Shown here: piece by piece, positions 56,322-64,000 of the stretch
How positions within the stretch are numbered: position 1 is the stretch's first letter
Layout: every line of letters starts with the position of its first letter
From: Herbaspirillum sp. ASV7
GTDB taxonomy: Bacteria > Pseudomonadota > Gammaproteobacteria > Burkholderiales > Burkholderiaceae_D
Length of the DNA: 64,000 nt
Assembly: GCF_016429215.1 (NCBI RefSeq)
Contig: NZ_JAELUH010000013.1
Coordinates: 1-64,000 of the forward strand
Direction of reading: 5' to 3'
Made by a program: the position numbers and the translations under genes
The notes under the pieces: model-generated
Databases searched by the model: none
What the model was told of the DNA's origin: nothing
Seen by the model: the letters and a program-made list of their open reading frames with translations, nothing else

Positions 56322-57566
56322 ATGAGCAACAATACCCCCGCCTTCCCGCTGTCGCAGCGCGTGCGCCGCGTCAAGCTCTCGCCCAATGCCGCTGCGGCGG
56401 CACGTGCCGCCGCACTGATTGCCGAGGGCCGTGACGTGATTTCCCTGACCACCGGCGAGCCCGACTTCGACACCCCGGAGTTCATCAAGCAGGCGGCCAA
56501 CGCCGCCATGGCGCGCGGCGAGACCAAGTACACGCCCACGCCCGGCACGCTGGCGCTGCGCCGTGCCATCGGCGCCAAGTACCAACGCGAATATGCATTG
56601 GACTATGGCGTGGCCGATATCCTGGTCAGCGCCGGTGGCAAGCAGGTGATCTACAGCGCCTTCGCCGCCACCCTGGATGCGGGTGACGAGGTCATCATCC
56701 CGACTCCCTATTGGCCGTCCTTCCCGGACATGGTGCTGGTCAACGATGGCGTGCCGGTGTTCATCCCCTGCGGTATCGAGAGCGGCTACAAGCTCAGCGC
56801 CCAGGCGCTGGAAGAGGCCATCACCCCACGCACGCGCTGGCTGGTGCTCAATACGCCGGGCAATCCGTCCGGCGCCGTCTACGACCGCGATGAACTGGCC
56901 GCGCTGGCCGAGGTGCTGCGCCGCCATCCGCAGGTGCTGGTGTTGCTGGACGAACTCTACGAACACATCTGGTTCACGCCCGAGGCGCCGGCGCACTGGC
57001 TGCACGTGGCGCCGGACCTGAAGTCACGCAGCCTGCTGGTAGGCGGCGCCTCGAAGACCTATGCCATGACCGGCTGGCGCATCGGCTGGGGCGCCGGCCC
57101 CAAGGCGCTGGTGCAGGCGATGGTGGTGATCCAGTCACAGGTCTCGTCGGGGCCCAATGCGATTGCCCAGGCCGCCACGCTGGCCGCGCTGGAGTCACCC
57201 GACCAGAGCTTCGCGGTCATCGCCCGTGAGGCCTATGCGCGCCGCGCCAGGCTGGTGGAAGACGCCGTCGCCGACATCCCCGGTCTGGCGCTGCGGCGCA
57301 TCGATGGCTCCTTCTTTGCCTTCGTGCATTGCGGTGGGCTGATCGGCCAGGTGCGCCCGGATGGCGCCGTCATCGCCAACGACCAGGACGCCGTGCAGTG
57401 GCTGCTGGAGTCGGAGGGGCTGGCGGTGGTGGATGGTGCCGCGTTCGGGCTGTCGCCCTATCTGCGCCTGTCCACGGCGGCCGCCGACGAGGTCCTGCTG
57501 GATGCGGTGGGACGGCTGGCGCGCGCAGTGGCAGCGCTACGCCAGCCGGAGAAGGCGGCCGCCTAG
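56322..57566 (+). CDS. PLP-dependent class I/II aminotransferase
   Basis: The 414-residue enzyme has the fold-type I features GEPDFDTPEFIKQAANAAMA, NTPGNPSGAVYDRDEL and the Schiff-base lysine in GGASKTYAMTGWRIGW, with the substrate-carboxylate arginine expected near the C-terminus (YLRLST). It resembles aspartate aminotransferases of the AspC-Ib type. It lies just downstream of the binding protein, and the pair may process the same amino acid. Start at MSNNTP. Confidence 0.9.
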   Translation: MSNNTPAFPLSQRVRRVKLSPNAAAAARAAALIAEGRDVISLTTGEPDFDTPEFIKQAANAAMARGETKYTPTPGTLALRRAIGAKYQREYALDYGVADILVSAGGKQVIYSAFAATLDAGDEVIIPTPYWPSFPDMVLVNDGVPVFIPCGIESGYKLSAQALEEAITPRTRWLVLNTPGNPSGAVYDRDELAALAEVLRRHPQVLVLLDELYEHIWFTPEAPAHWLHVAPDLKSRSLLVGGASKTYAMTGWRIGWGAGPKALVQAMVVIQSQVSSGPNAIAQAATLAALESPDQSFAVIAREAYARRARLVEDAVADIPGLALRRIDGSFFAFVHCGGLIGQVRPDGAVIANDQDAVQWLLESEGLAVVDGAAFGLSPYLRLSTAAADEVLLDAVGRLARAVAALRQPEKAAA

Positions 57567-57570
57567 GTCG

Positions 57571-58872
57571 TCAGGCCGCTGCGGTCTGGGCGCTGCCGGG
57601 ATTGCCCTGGTTGCCCTTGATGCGCAACACCAGCACCGCACCCACCAGACAGGCCACGCCCATCATGATCGACGAAGCCGTGTAGTTGCCCAGGGTGGCG
57701 CGCATATAGCCTGCCACCGTGGTGGCCGTGGCCGCGCCCAACTGGTGGCCGGCAACGATCCAGCCAAATACCACCGGTGCAGCCAGGCGGCCGAAGACGT
57801 CATTGGCCAGGCGCACGGTGGGCGGCACGGTGGCGATCCAGTCCAGGCCATAGAAGAGCGCGAAAAGCGTCAGGCCGTAGTATTGCAGGCCGAAAGCATA
57901 CGGCAGGAAGATCAGCGCCAGGCCGCGCAGGCCGTAGTACCAGAACAGCAAAACACGCGGGTTGTAGCGGTCCGACAGCCAGCCCGAGAGCGTCGTGCCG
58001 ACCAGGTCCAGCATGCCCATGGCCGCCAGGATGGATGCACTGCTCACCTCGTTGATGCCATAGTCATTGCACATGGCGATGAACTGGGTACCGATGTAGC
58101 CATTGGTGGAGAGGCCGCAGACGAAGAAGCTCATGAACAGCAGCCAGAAGTCCGGCATACGCACCGAGGTGCGCAGCGCGCCCAGGGCAATGGCCAACGG
58201 ATTGCGACGGGACAGGCCTTCATCCTTGGTATCACTGGTCTGGCCCACCATCTTCAGGCCGACCGCGCCCGGGCCTTCCGGCAGCAGCAGCCACACCAGC
58301 GGAATGGCCAGCAAGGCCACCGCCGACACCAGGAACGCCACCGAGCGCCAGCCATAGTTGCCGACCATGGACGCCATCAACGGCAGGAACACCATCTGGC
58401 CGGTGGCCGCGCTGGCGGTCAGCAAACCCATGGCCAGGCCGCGCCGGGTCTCGAACCAGCGGCTGACGATGGTCGCGCCCAGCGTATTGGCGGCCACGCC
58501 GGTGCCGGCACCCACCAGCAAACCCCAGGACAGCAGCATGTGCCAGGGCATGTGCATGAGCGTGGACAAGGCCGTGCCGCTGGCCAGCAGCACCAGTGCT
58601 CCCAGCACCACGCGACGGATGCCGAAGCGCTGCATGGCGGCGGCCGAGAACGGGCCGATCAAGCCATAGAGGGCGATGTTGACCGAGATCACCACCGAGA
58701 TGGTGGAACGGTTCCAGCCGAATTCCTGCTCCAGCGGCAGGATCATCACCGACGGCGTGGCACGGATGCCGGCGGAACACAACAGCACGAGGAAGATCAC
58801 GCCCACCACGACCCAGGCATAGTGGAATCGTGGCGCGACGGCGTTGGCGAGTGATTGGGTAAGCTTGTTCAT
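57571..58872 (-). CDS. MFS transporter
   Basis: The 433-residue protein has 12 predicted membrane spans and MFS motifs (GLIGPFSAAAMQRFGIRRVV, SRWFETRRGLAMGL, GWLSDRYNPR). It resembles monocarboxylate/oxalate-formate-type transporters of the MFS. It lies 67 bases downstream of the MarR gene in the same direction, so the MarR protein probably controls it. It is convergent with the aminotransferase. Confidence 0.87.
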   Translation of the reverse strand: MNKLTQSLANAVAPRFHYAWVVVGVIFLVLLCSAGIRATPSVMILPLEQEFGWNRSTISVVISVNIALYGLIGPFSAAAMQRFGIRRVVLGALVLLASGTALSTLMHMPWHMLLSWGLLVGAGTGVAANTLGATIVSRWFETRRGLAMGLLTASAATGQMVFLPLMASMVGNYGWRSVAFLVSAVALLAIPLVWLLLPEGPGAVGLKMVGQTSDTKDEGLSRRNPLAIALGALRTSVRMPDFWLLFMSFFVCGLSTNGYIGTQFIAMCNDYGINEVSSASILAAMGMLDLVGTTLSGWLSDRYNPRVLLFWYYGLRGLALIFLPYAFGLQYYGLTLFALFYGLDWIATVPPTVRLANDVFGRLAAPVVFGWIVAGHQLGAATATTVAGYMRATLGNYTASSIMMGVACLVGAVLVLRIKGNQGNPGSAQTAAA

Positions 58873-58939
58873 TGCGATCCTGGTGGAGGGGATGACGCTG
58901 GGTGGAGGTTGGAAAAACTGCTGAAAAGGGGGCGCTGGT

Positions 58940-59377
58940 TCAGAGATCCTGAAGGCGGGCATAGGCGTCTTCGATGACATCCATGATCTCGCGCGATAGC
59001 TTGGGGCCGAGTTGCCGGTCGATCTCGTCCTGGGCGCGGCGCCAGTTGGGGCGCGCCTCTTCCAGCTTGATCCGGCCGGCGGCGGTCAGTTGCAAGGCGA
59101 AGGAGCGCTTGTCCAGCAAGGCCTCCTCGGGCAGGTCGACCGTCTCGACCCAGCCTGCCGCCATCAGCGGCTTCAGGGCCCGGCTCAGGGTGCTGCGGTC
59201 CATGCCCATGTCGGCAGCCAGCAGGATGTTGGCGATGGGCCCCAGGCGACCGATACGGCTGATCAGCGAATACTGCGTGATGGTCAGTTCATTGGGCTGC
59301 AGGTGATGATCGTAAAGCAAGGTCATCGTGCGCGTGAGGCGTCGCAATGGGGTACAGGTGCAAACTTCCTTGCTCAT
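58940..59377 (-). CDS. MarR-family transcriptional regulator
   Basis: The 145-residue protein has a winged-helix MarR domain: NELTITQYSLISRIGRLGPI, ILLAADMGMDRSTLSRALKP, then LPEEALLDKRSFALQLTAAG as the wing. It is probably autoregulated through the ATGCAT-rich sequence upstream and controls the MFS transporter gene after it. The start at MSKEV is chosen over MPM because GAG then has normal spacing. Confidence 0.92.
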   Translation of the reverse strand: MSKEVCTCTPLRRLTRTMTLLYDHHLQPNELTITQYSLISRIGRLGPIANILLAADMGMDRSTLSRALKPLMAAGWVETVDLPEEALLDKRSFALQLTAAGRIKLEEARPNWRRAQDEIDRQLGPKLSREIMDVIEDAYARLQDL

Positions 59378-59440
59378 GGGCATCTCGGATTCAGGGGAAC
59401 GGGGCGGCCGATTGGAAGGAACCGGGCTGCCACAAACACT

Positions 59441-59482
59441 GCATATACATCTATGCATATGCATCGATTTGTATGCATCATA
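59441..59482. promoter_or_regulatory. Repeated TGCATA/ATGCAT elements, probable MarR operator
   Basis: GCATATACATCTATGCATAT then GCATCGATTTGTATGCATCA includes the perfect dyad ATGCATATGCAT (59453-59464) and a third TATGCAT at 59472-59478, in an A/T-rich tract upstream of the MarR gene. Confidence 0.65.
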
Positions 59483-59563
59483 GGTAGAGCGCATCGCGAA
59501 GTCAAGCACCGTTGCTCAGTGGTGTGGTGTCGGGAACCGCAAGTCGGATAGCAACCTGACCTG

Positions 59564-59577
59564 CCCCCCCCCCCCCC
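59564..59577. repeat. Poly-C tract of 14
   Basis: Fourteen consecutive C lie between the MarR gene and the end of the beta-lactamase gene, followed by more C-rich sequence. Such tracts can vary in length during replication. Confidence 0.9.
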
Positions 59578-59622
59578 GCCCTCCCCCACACACGCAAGTT
59601 GAAGTGTCTGGACTAGGACCTG

Positions 59623-60498
59623 TCAAGCCGACGTCCTGGCCCAGGCCACGAAGATCTCCCCGGCCTCCCTCAGCACCGCTTCGCGACTGGGCATATCCAG
59701 CGCCGGCGCATCGTAATAGGCAGCCACAAACAGCGGATTGCGCCGGGGCGGACGCACGATAGCGTAGTCGTTGGTCTGCCGATCCACACTGGTACCGGGC
59801 CGGTCGCCGGCCTGCCAGTCTGCCGGCAAGGCCGCACGCAAGCGATTGCGTCCGGGCAGGCAGGCAATCATCCAGTCTTCCAACTGCCGGCGCGCCGGCA
59901 GACTGAGGACATCGCCGGTCAGGATGTTGCGTGCGGCGCCGACGATGGCGCGCGGCGTTGTCGTATCCAGCTCGCCGCTGTACTGATTGGAGGTGGGCTC
60001 ATAACGGTCAGATCGTGTCACGGTATCGCCCAGGCTGCGCATGAAAGCAGTCAAGCCCTCCGGGCCGCCGGCATTGCGCATGAGCAGGATGGCGGCGGTG
60101 TTATCGCTCAATTCGACGGCCGCCTGGCACAGCTCGCCTACCGTCATTGTGCCGCGTTCGACGTTGGCAAGCGTGGTCGGCGAGGTGAAGATCAAGTCCT
60201 TCCTTGTATAGCGTATCGGGCGCTGCAGGCTTTCCTTGCCTTGATCGACGCGAGCCAGCACCTGGGCCGCCAGCATGCCTTTGAACGTGCTGCACATCAG
60301 GAAGCGCTCGTCGGCCCGGTGCTCCAGCATCTTGCCCGACCCGGTATCGATTGCGAACACGCCCAGGCGACCGCCGTGGCGGCGCTCCAGTTCGCCCAGC
60401 GGCGAGGTGGTGGCGCGCAGCTCAGGGGTGACGCCTGCGAGGCCCAATGCCAGGGGAAGACCGAAGCTGAGTTGGCGGCGTTTGAAGGAAATGGTCAT
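59623..60498 (-). CDS. Class A beta-lactamase with RPG in place of KTG
   Basis: The 291-residue protein has a twin-arginine-like leader (FKRRQLSFGLPLALGLAG), then the class A set: Ser70-Thr-Phe-Lys73 (CSTFK), Ser131-Asp-Asn133 (LSDNT), Glu167 in YEPTSN, and GDRPGTSVDR where most enzymes have KTG. The change to Arg-Pro-Gly at 233-235 is rare; carbenicillinases have RSG here. It should hydrolyse penicillins, with the spectrum uncertain. It is the last gene of a blaI-blaR-bla run and lies 99 bases after the sensor gene. Confidence 0.93.
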   Translation of the reverse strand: MTISFKRRQLSFGLPLALGLAGVTPELRATTSPLGELERRHGGRLGVFAIDTGSGKMLEHRADERFLMCSTFKGMLAAQVLARVDQGKESLQRPIRYTRKDLIFTSPTTLANVERGTMTVGELCQAAVELSDNTAAILLMRNAGGPEGLTAFMRSLGDTVTRSDRYEPTSNQYSGELDTTTPRAIVGAARNILTGDVLSLPARRQLEDWMIACLPGRNRLRAALPADWQAGDRPGTSVDRQTNDYAIVRPPRRNPLFVAAYYDAPALDMPSREAVLREAGEIFVAWARTSA

Positions 60499-60597
60499 GG
60501 GAAATTCTCTCGTCTCTGCAGGGGATGAAAAAAGAGGACGCACGCCGCCCCGGCAGCCCTTGTCGCTGCCCGAGCGAGGTCCTCGATCAGGAAATAG

Positions 60598-62445
60598 TCA
60601 GCCGCTTAGCGGTTGCCGTTGCTGCGGGATGGCGGCCAGCAGACGGCGAATACTGCGCGCATCGCGTTGCGTGGCGTTGGCTCTGGTGCCGTCGAGCAAG
60701 ACCAGCGTGACATCCTGGTCAGGCGACTTCAAGCGCATGATGAGGCAACGCCCCGCCGCCGCCGTGAAGCCCGTCTTGGACAACGCGATATCCCACCCCT
60801 TCTGTCCCACCAGCTGGTTGGTATTGCGGTAGGCCACGCGCTGCCCGTCGATCGTGATCTCGCCCGCCGGGTTGGTGGTAGAGCGCACGATGTCCGGATA
60901 GCCGGCGGCGGCACCGGCGATGGCTGCCAGTTCCAGTGCCGTCGAGGTATTGCGCGGCGACAGGCCAGTCGGATCGTCCAGCGTCGTGTGCGCCAGACCG
61001 AGCGCTGCGATCTTGGCGCCGGCCGCCTCCCTGAAGGCGGACAGGCCGCCCGGATAACTTTGCGCGAGCGCATAGGCCGCGCGGTTGTCGGATGAAGCAA
61101 GCGCCAGCTGCAAGAGCGTGCGCAAGCTGACCCGCGTTCCCTCAGGCAGACTGGATCGGACCTGCCGCAAGGCGCTGACGTGTTGCTGCTCGATGCGGAT
61201 CAGGCGATCCAGATCGGGCTTGGCATCGAGCACCACCATCGCCGTGACCAGCTTGGTCAGGGAGGCGATAGGCACCACCGCCTCGGCATTCTTTTGCAGC
61301 AGCACGCGGCCCGAACGGCTGTCCAGCACCGCCACGTGATTCGACTCCAGCAGCCGGCCCAGCATCGAGGCTTCGCCATGCTGAACGGCCTCTGGCAAGG
61401 TGTTGCCACGTCGATGATCCGATGTGACTTGCACCGCGGTGGTCGATGACGGAGTAACTGGCGCAAACTGCCAGCCGGCCGCGAGCACGATAACCATCGT
61501 CAGCGCCAATATCATCATGGGACGCGTAAATGTCGTGGCCGCCACCTGGGTCGGCTGCATCAGCCGCGTCGGCTGCATCAGCCGTTTCACGCGTTCCAGC
61601 AGTTTCCCACCCGCCGCCCTCAGCAGGTCGACGGTCGCATTGCGCTCGGCCTGATCATGGCTCAGTCGTTCCAGCGCGAGTGCCAGTTGCCGCGGCTGGC
61701 CGGTCAGCGTGCTGGCCAGCTCGTCGGCAATCAGTTCGCGCTCGGCACGGATATGCCGGGACAGCCACCACACCACCGGATGGAAGAAGAGCAGCACCTC
61801 GACCATGTTCTGCAACAGATTGACCAGGTAGTCCATACGCCTGATGTGGGCGATCTCATGGGCCAGCAAGGCTTCCAGCATTGGTGGCGGCATGCTCAGC
61901 AAAAACGCGCTCGGCACGATGATGACAGGCCGCCACCATCCCATCGTCAGCGGACCATGGTTTCCTTTCGCGACAAGGAGCAAGACCGGTCGGCGGATGC
62001 CGCAGCGTACCGCCAGCGAACTGGCGCAAGCCTGCCAGCGCGTGGGGGCTACGCTGGTCTGCACGACCAGGCTTCTGGCCCAGAGCAAGCCCGATGCAAG
62101 CCGCGCTGCCATCGCCATCACGCCGGTCAGCCAGCAGGCGACAAGCCATGGCATCGTCGTAGCGGGGAAAATGGACGATACCTGGCGGCCAATCATGCCG
62201 GCCAAGCCATGGCCGGCGCTTGCTGGTGCAGTTGCCATCGCCATGGACAGGCCTGTCTCCAGCAACACCGAGGCCAGGCATGCGAGCTGCGCCAGGCACA
62301 GTATCAGGTAACGTTGCCTGCAAGCCCGCGCCGGGAGCAGACGCAGCAACGCGGCGCAGACCACGCCAATGAGCGCGCCCTTCCAGAGGAAATTCAGCAG
62401 TACCCAGCCGATTGCCGAGACCACGACGGACCATTCCCCAGTCAC
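60598..62445 (-). CDS. BlaR1/MecR1-like M56 membrane protease with an S11 (PBP7/DacA-type) sensor domain
   Basis: The 615-residue protein has an N-terminal membrane region and an M56 gluzincin domain (HEIAHIRR at 196-203, third ligand in AERELIADE near 237). Another membrane helix lies at about 309-328 (MMILALTMVIVLAAGW). A periplasmic domain follows with D-alanyl-D-alanine peptidase motifs: Ser395-Leu-Thr-Lys398, Ser452-Asp-Asn454 and Lys557-Thr-Gly559. Classical BlaR1/MecR1 proteins have a class D-like/transpeptidase sensor instead. The reading is that beta-lactam acylates Ser395 and activates the M56 domain to cleave BlaI. The ATG overlaps the blaI stop (ATGA). Confidence 0.9.
   Translation of the reverse strand: MTGEWSVVVSAIGWVLLNFLWKGALIGVVCAALLRLLPARACRQRYLILCLAQLACLASVLLETGLSMAMATAPASAGHGLAGMIGRQVSSIFPATTMPWLVACWLTGVMAMAARLASGLLWARSLVVQTSVAPTRWQACASSLAVRCGIRRPVLLLVAKGNHGPLTMGWWRPVIIVPSAFLLSMPPPMLEALLAHEIAHIRRMDYLVNLLQNMVEVLLFFHPVVWWLSRHIRAERELIADELASTLTGQPRQLALALERLSHDQAERNATVDLLRAAGGKLLERVKRLMQPTRLMQPTQVAATTFTRPMMILALTMVIVLAAGWQFAPVTPSSTTAVQVTSDHRRGNTLPEAVQHGEASMLGRLLESNHVAVLDSRSGRVLLQKNAEAVVPIASLTKLVTAMVVLDAKPDLDRLIRIEQQHVSALRQVRSSLPEGTRVSLRTLLQLALASSDNRAAYALAQSYPGGLSAFREAAGAKIAALGLAHTTLDDPTGLSPRNTSTALELAAIAGAAAGYPDIVRSTTNPAGEITIDGQRVAYRNTNQLVGQKGWDIALSKTGFTAAAGRCLIMRLKSPDQDVTLVLLDGTRANATQRDARSIRRLLAAIPQQRQPLSG
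61550..61585. repeat. 18-bp tandem duplication inside the sensor gene
   Basis: GTCGGCTGCATCAGCCGC occurs at 61550-61567 and, with one change, at 61568-61585. It encodes RLMQPT twice (residues 288-299), just before the membrane helix that leads to the sensor domain. Confidence 0.88.
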
Positions 62446-62831
62446 TGCTCATCTCCGTGCAGCAGTTTCCTGATTTCGTCTTTCTCTTCCTGTGTGACGT
62501 GATTGCGCAATGCCGCCATCACCAGCGCCTTGCCCGATCCTGAGAACGCTTTCTGAATCAGATCCTTCAACAGGGTCGCCTGGAGCGACTTCTGGCGCTG
62601 CGCCGGCGCGTAGACATGAGAGCGCTCGCTTTCATCGCGCGTCAGCAAACCTTTGCCGTGCATGACCTGCATCTGCCGCAGCACGGTGGCGTAGGAGAGA
62701 TCGGGACGCTCCGGCAGCATGGCTTCATGCACCTGCTTGACAGTGGCGTCTCCGAGCTGCCACAGCACGCGCAGCAGGTTCAATTCGGCCGCAGTGGGCT
62801 TGATCTTGGTGTTGCCTTTGGCTTGTTCCAT
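62442..62831 (-). CDS. blaI: BlaI/MecI-family repressor
   Basis: The 129-residue protein has the winged-helix start PTAAELNLLRVLWQLGDATV followed by LSYATVLRQMQVMHGKGLLT, and a C-terminal dimerisation tail (LRNHVTQEEKDEIRKLLHGD). It should bind DNA as a dimer upstream of its own operon and lose binding when the M56 sensor cleaves it. It is the first gene of the operon blaI-sensor-bla, with a four-base overlap to the sensor gene. Confidence 0.94.
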   Translation of the reverse strand: MEQAKGNTKIKPTAAELNLLRVLWQLGDATVKQVHEAMLPERPDLSYATVLRQMQVMHGKGLLTRDESERSHVYAPAQRQKSLQATLLKDLIQKAFSGSGKALVMAALRNHVTQEEKDEIRKLLHGDEQ

Positions 62832-62873
62832 GACGGATTCCGGAATGCTTGAATATTGCGAAGTAGAATATCT

Positions 62874-62909
62874 TGTCTAGATCAAAGTGTCTAGAATAAA
62901 ATGTCTACA
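62874..62909. promoter_or_regulatory. Three direct repeats, probable BlaI operator
   Basis: TGTCTAGA/TGTCTAGA/TGTCTACA start at 62874, 62888 and 62902, exactly 14 bases apart, 43 bases upstream of blaI. They also precede the divergent acyltransferase gene. Confidence 0.75.
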
Positions 62910-62981
62910 TCAACAGGCATCCACCTCATCCACCTCACACACCAGCGCAAGACCGATGTCTTGAGCGATCACCACGACCTT

Positions 62982-64000
62982 ATGCAGACCACGCGCAATC
63001 ACCGCATCGATATGCTCAGAGGCATCGCGATCCTGCTGGTGCTGTTCCACCATTTCAACATCAGCTATCGGCTCGAAGGGACCTGGCTGGCCGCCGCCTT
63101 CGGCTGGCCGGCGGTGCAAGCCGTGGCCCGCAACGGAAATTACGGCGTCGTCATCTTCTTTGCCATCTCGGGTTTTCTGATCACGTCCAATGTTTTTCAT
63201 CGCTGGCAAGACATCGGCCACATCGATCTGGCCGGTTTCTATCGTCTGCGCATCGCGCGCATCCTGCCCTGCCTCCTGCTCTTGCTATGTCTGGTGGATC
63301 TGCTGGCCGTGGCTGGACTGGCCATGTTCCAGAACCATGTCGTCGATGGCAGCCGCTTTCCGATGTGGCGCGTCAATTTGGCCAGTGCGGCCTTGCACAT
63401 GAACGTGCTGATTGCCCAGCATGGATGGGTGAACTATCCGCTGGGCGTGCTGTGGTCGCTTTCGGTGGAAGAGGTGTTCTATCTGGTGTTTCCGCTGGCC
63501 TGCCTGGTCTTGAAAAGCGAGCGTCGACTGCTGGCCTTTATGGTGCCATTCATTGTCATCGGGCCGGTGTATCGATTTGCGCATCCCAGCGATGAGGGAC
63601 AATTTCTGTATGGCTATTGGGCCTGCTTCGACGGCATCGCGATCGGCTGCTGTGCGGCCATCCTCTCCAGGAAGGGTGGCTTCGCGTGGCTGGAACGCCG
63701 CGGCGTGCAGATCGTTCTCGGGCTATCCATGGCGCTGTTGTACCTGGCCTGGCCGATCGCGCAGAGCAAGGTGCTGGGTGCTACGGCAATGGCGGCGGGG
63801 ACGGCGCTCATGCTGGTCGCCGCGCAGCGCAGGCAGGCGCTGCGCGCCACGCTTGCAGGCCGCTTCTTGGCCGCATGCGGGCGCTTGAGCTATGAGCTTT
63901 ATCTGTTCCACCTGATCGTGCTCGGCCTGATGCGCACGGTATCGCCGCCGCAAACCGTTTCGGCGCAAGGCAAGATGGCGCTCCTGGCCGGCTATTTCCT
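62982..64000 (+). CDS. Acyltransferase-3 family membrane protein, partial
   Basis: The frame runs to the window end without a stop (339 codons from this start). It has the family start RNHRIDMLRGIAILLVLFHH with the conserved histidine, then NYGVVIFFAISGFLITSNVF and YPLGVLWSLSVEEVFYLVFP, all typical of OafA/NodX-like transferases that acetylate surface sugars. An earlier in-frame ATG at 62901 overlaps the BlaI-type repeats, so 62982 is preferred. Being divergent from blaI, it may share the operator. Confidence 0.88.
   Translation, partial: MQTTRNHRIDMLRGIAILLVLFHHFNISYRLEGTWLAAAFGWPAVQAVARNGNYGVVIFFAISGFLITSNVFHRWQDIGHIDLAGFYRLRIARILPCLLLLLCLVDLLAVAGLAMFQNHVVDGSRFPMWRVNLASAALHMNVLIAQHGWVNYPLGVLWSLSVEEVFYLVFPLACLVLKSERRLLAFMVPFIVIGPVYRFAHPSDEGQFLYGYWACFDGIAIGCCAAILSRKGGFAWLERRGVQIVLGLSMALLYLAWPIAQSKVLGATAMAAGTALMLVAAQRRQALRATLAGRFLAACGRLSYELYLFHLIVLGLMRTVSPPQTVSAQGKMALLAGYF

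Overview
The window reads as a chromosomal segment of a GC-rich betaproteobacterium. The order fkpB-ispH / radC-rpmB-rpmG, the run exbB-exbD-lpxK-Trm112-kdsB-adk, and the many TetR, IclR, LacI and MFS genes suggest Oxalobacteraceae, most likely a Herbaspirillum-like organism. That placement is inferred from gene content; no rRNA, tRNA or CRISPR array was seen.

Layout. 1-6.5 kb is core: the start of a livH permease, ispH, fkpB, radC, rpmB, rpmG, a fatty-acid desaturase and an MscS channel. 6.7-16.5 kb is a drug-efflux and stress locus: an SDR with a TetR gene, a lipoprotein adaptor/RND pump/outer-membrane channel operon, a second TetR gene closely related to the first, then another SDR with its own TetR. 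Two different operator sequences tie these units into two small regulons. 16.6-25 kb holds a GlxA-type regulator, an M24 hydrolase, a thiolase, a PLD nuclease coupled to rsmB, purN, a barnase-type secreted RNase with a barstar inhibitor, and a patatin. 25-34 kb is core again: a K+-independent H+-pyrophosphatase, adk, kdsB, Trm112, lpxK, exbD, exbB, xseA and sodB.

34-45.7 kb is catabolic and transport: an amino-acid ABC transporter with a FAD amine/amino-acid oxidoreductase beside an IclR gene, an OsmC protein, a DedA-rhodanese fusion, a glucarate module (MFS transporter, gudD, LacI regulator with near-identical operators) and a nitronate monooxygenase. 45.8-50.2 kb is a decayed accessory patch: truncated genes, two partial copies of a P-loop kinase gene, an IS30 remnant and an IS5-family element. 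That element has inserted into a small gene with a 3-bp target duplication, and the gene can be rebuilt exactly on paper.

50.2-59.4 kb has an aldo/keto reductase, a DegP-like protease with a large unassigned N-terminal region, a thiol-dioxygenase-like cupin fused to four rhodanese domains, a solute-binding protein, an aminotransferase, an MFS transporter and a MarR gene. 59.6-64 kb carries the most unusual system. It is a BlaI repressor, a BlaR1-like M56 membrane protease whose C-terminal sensor is a PBP7/DacA-type (S11) peptidase domain in place of the usual class-D-like sensor, and a class A beta-lactamase with RPG in place of the KTG box. Three 14-bp-spaced direct repeats lie upstream of blaI. 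A divergent acyltransferase-3 gene runs off the window end.
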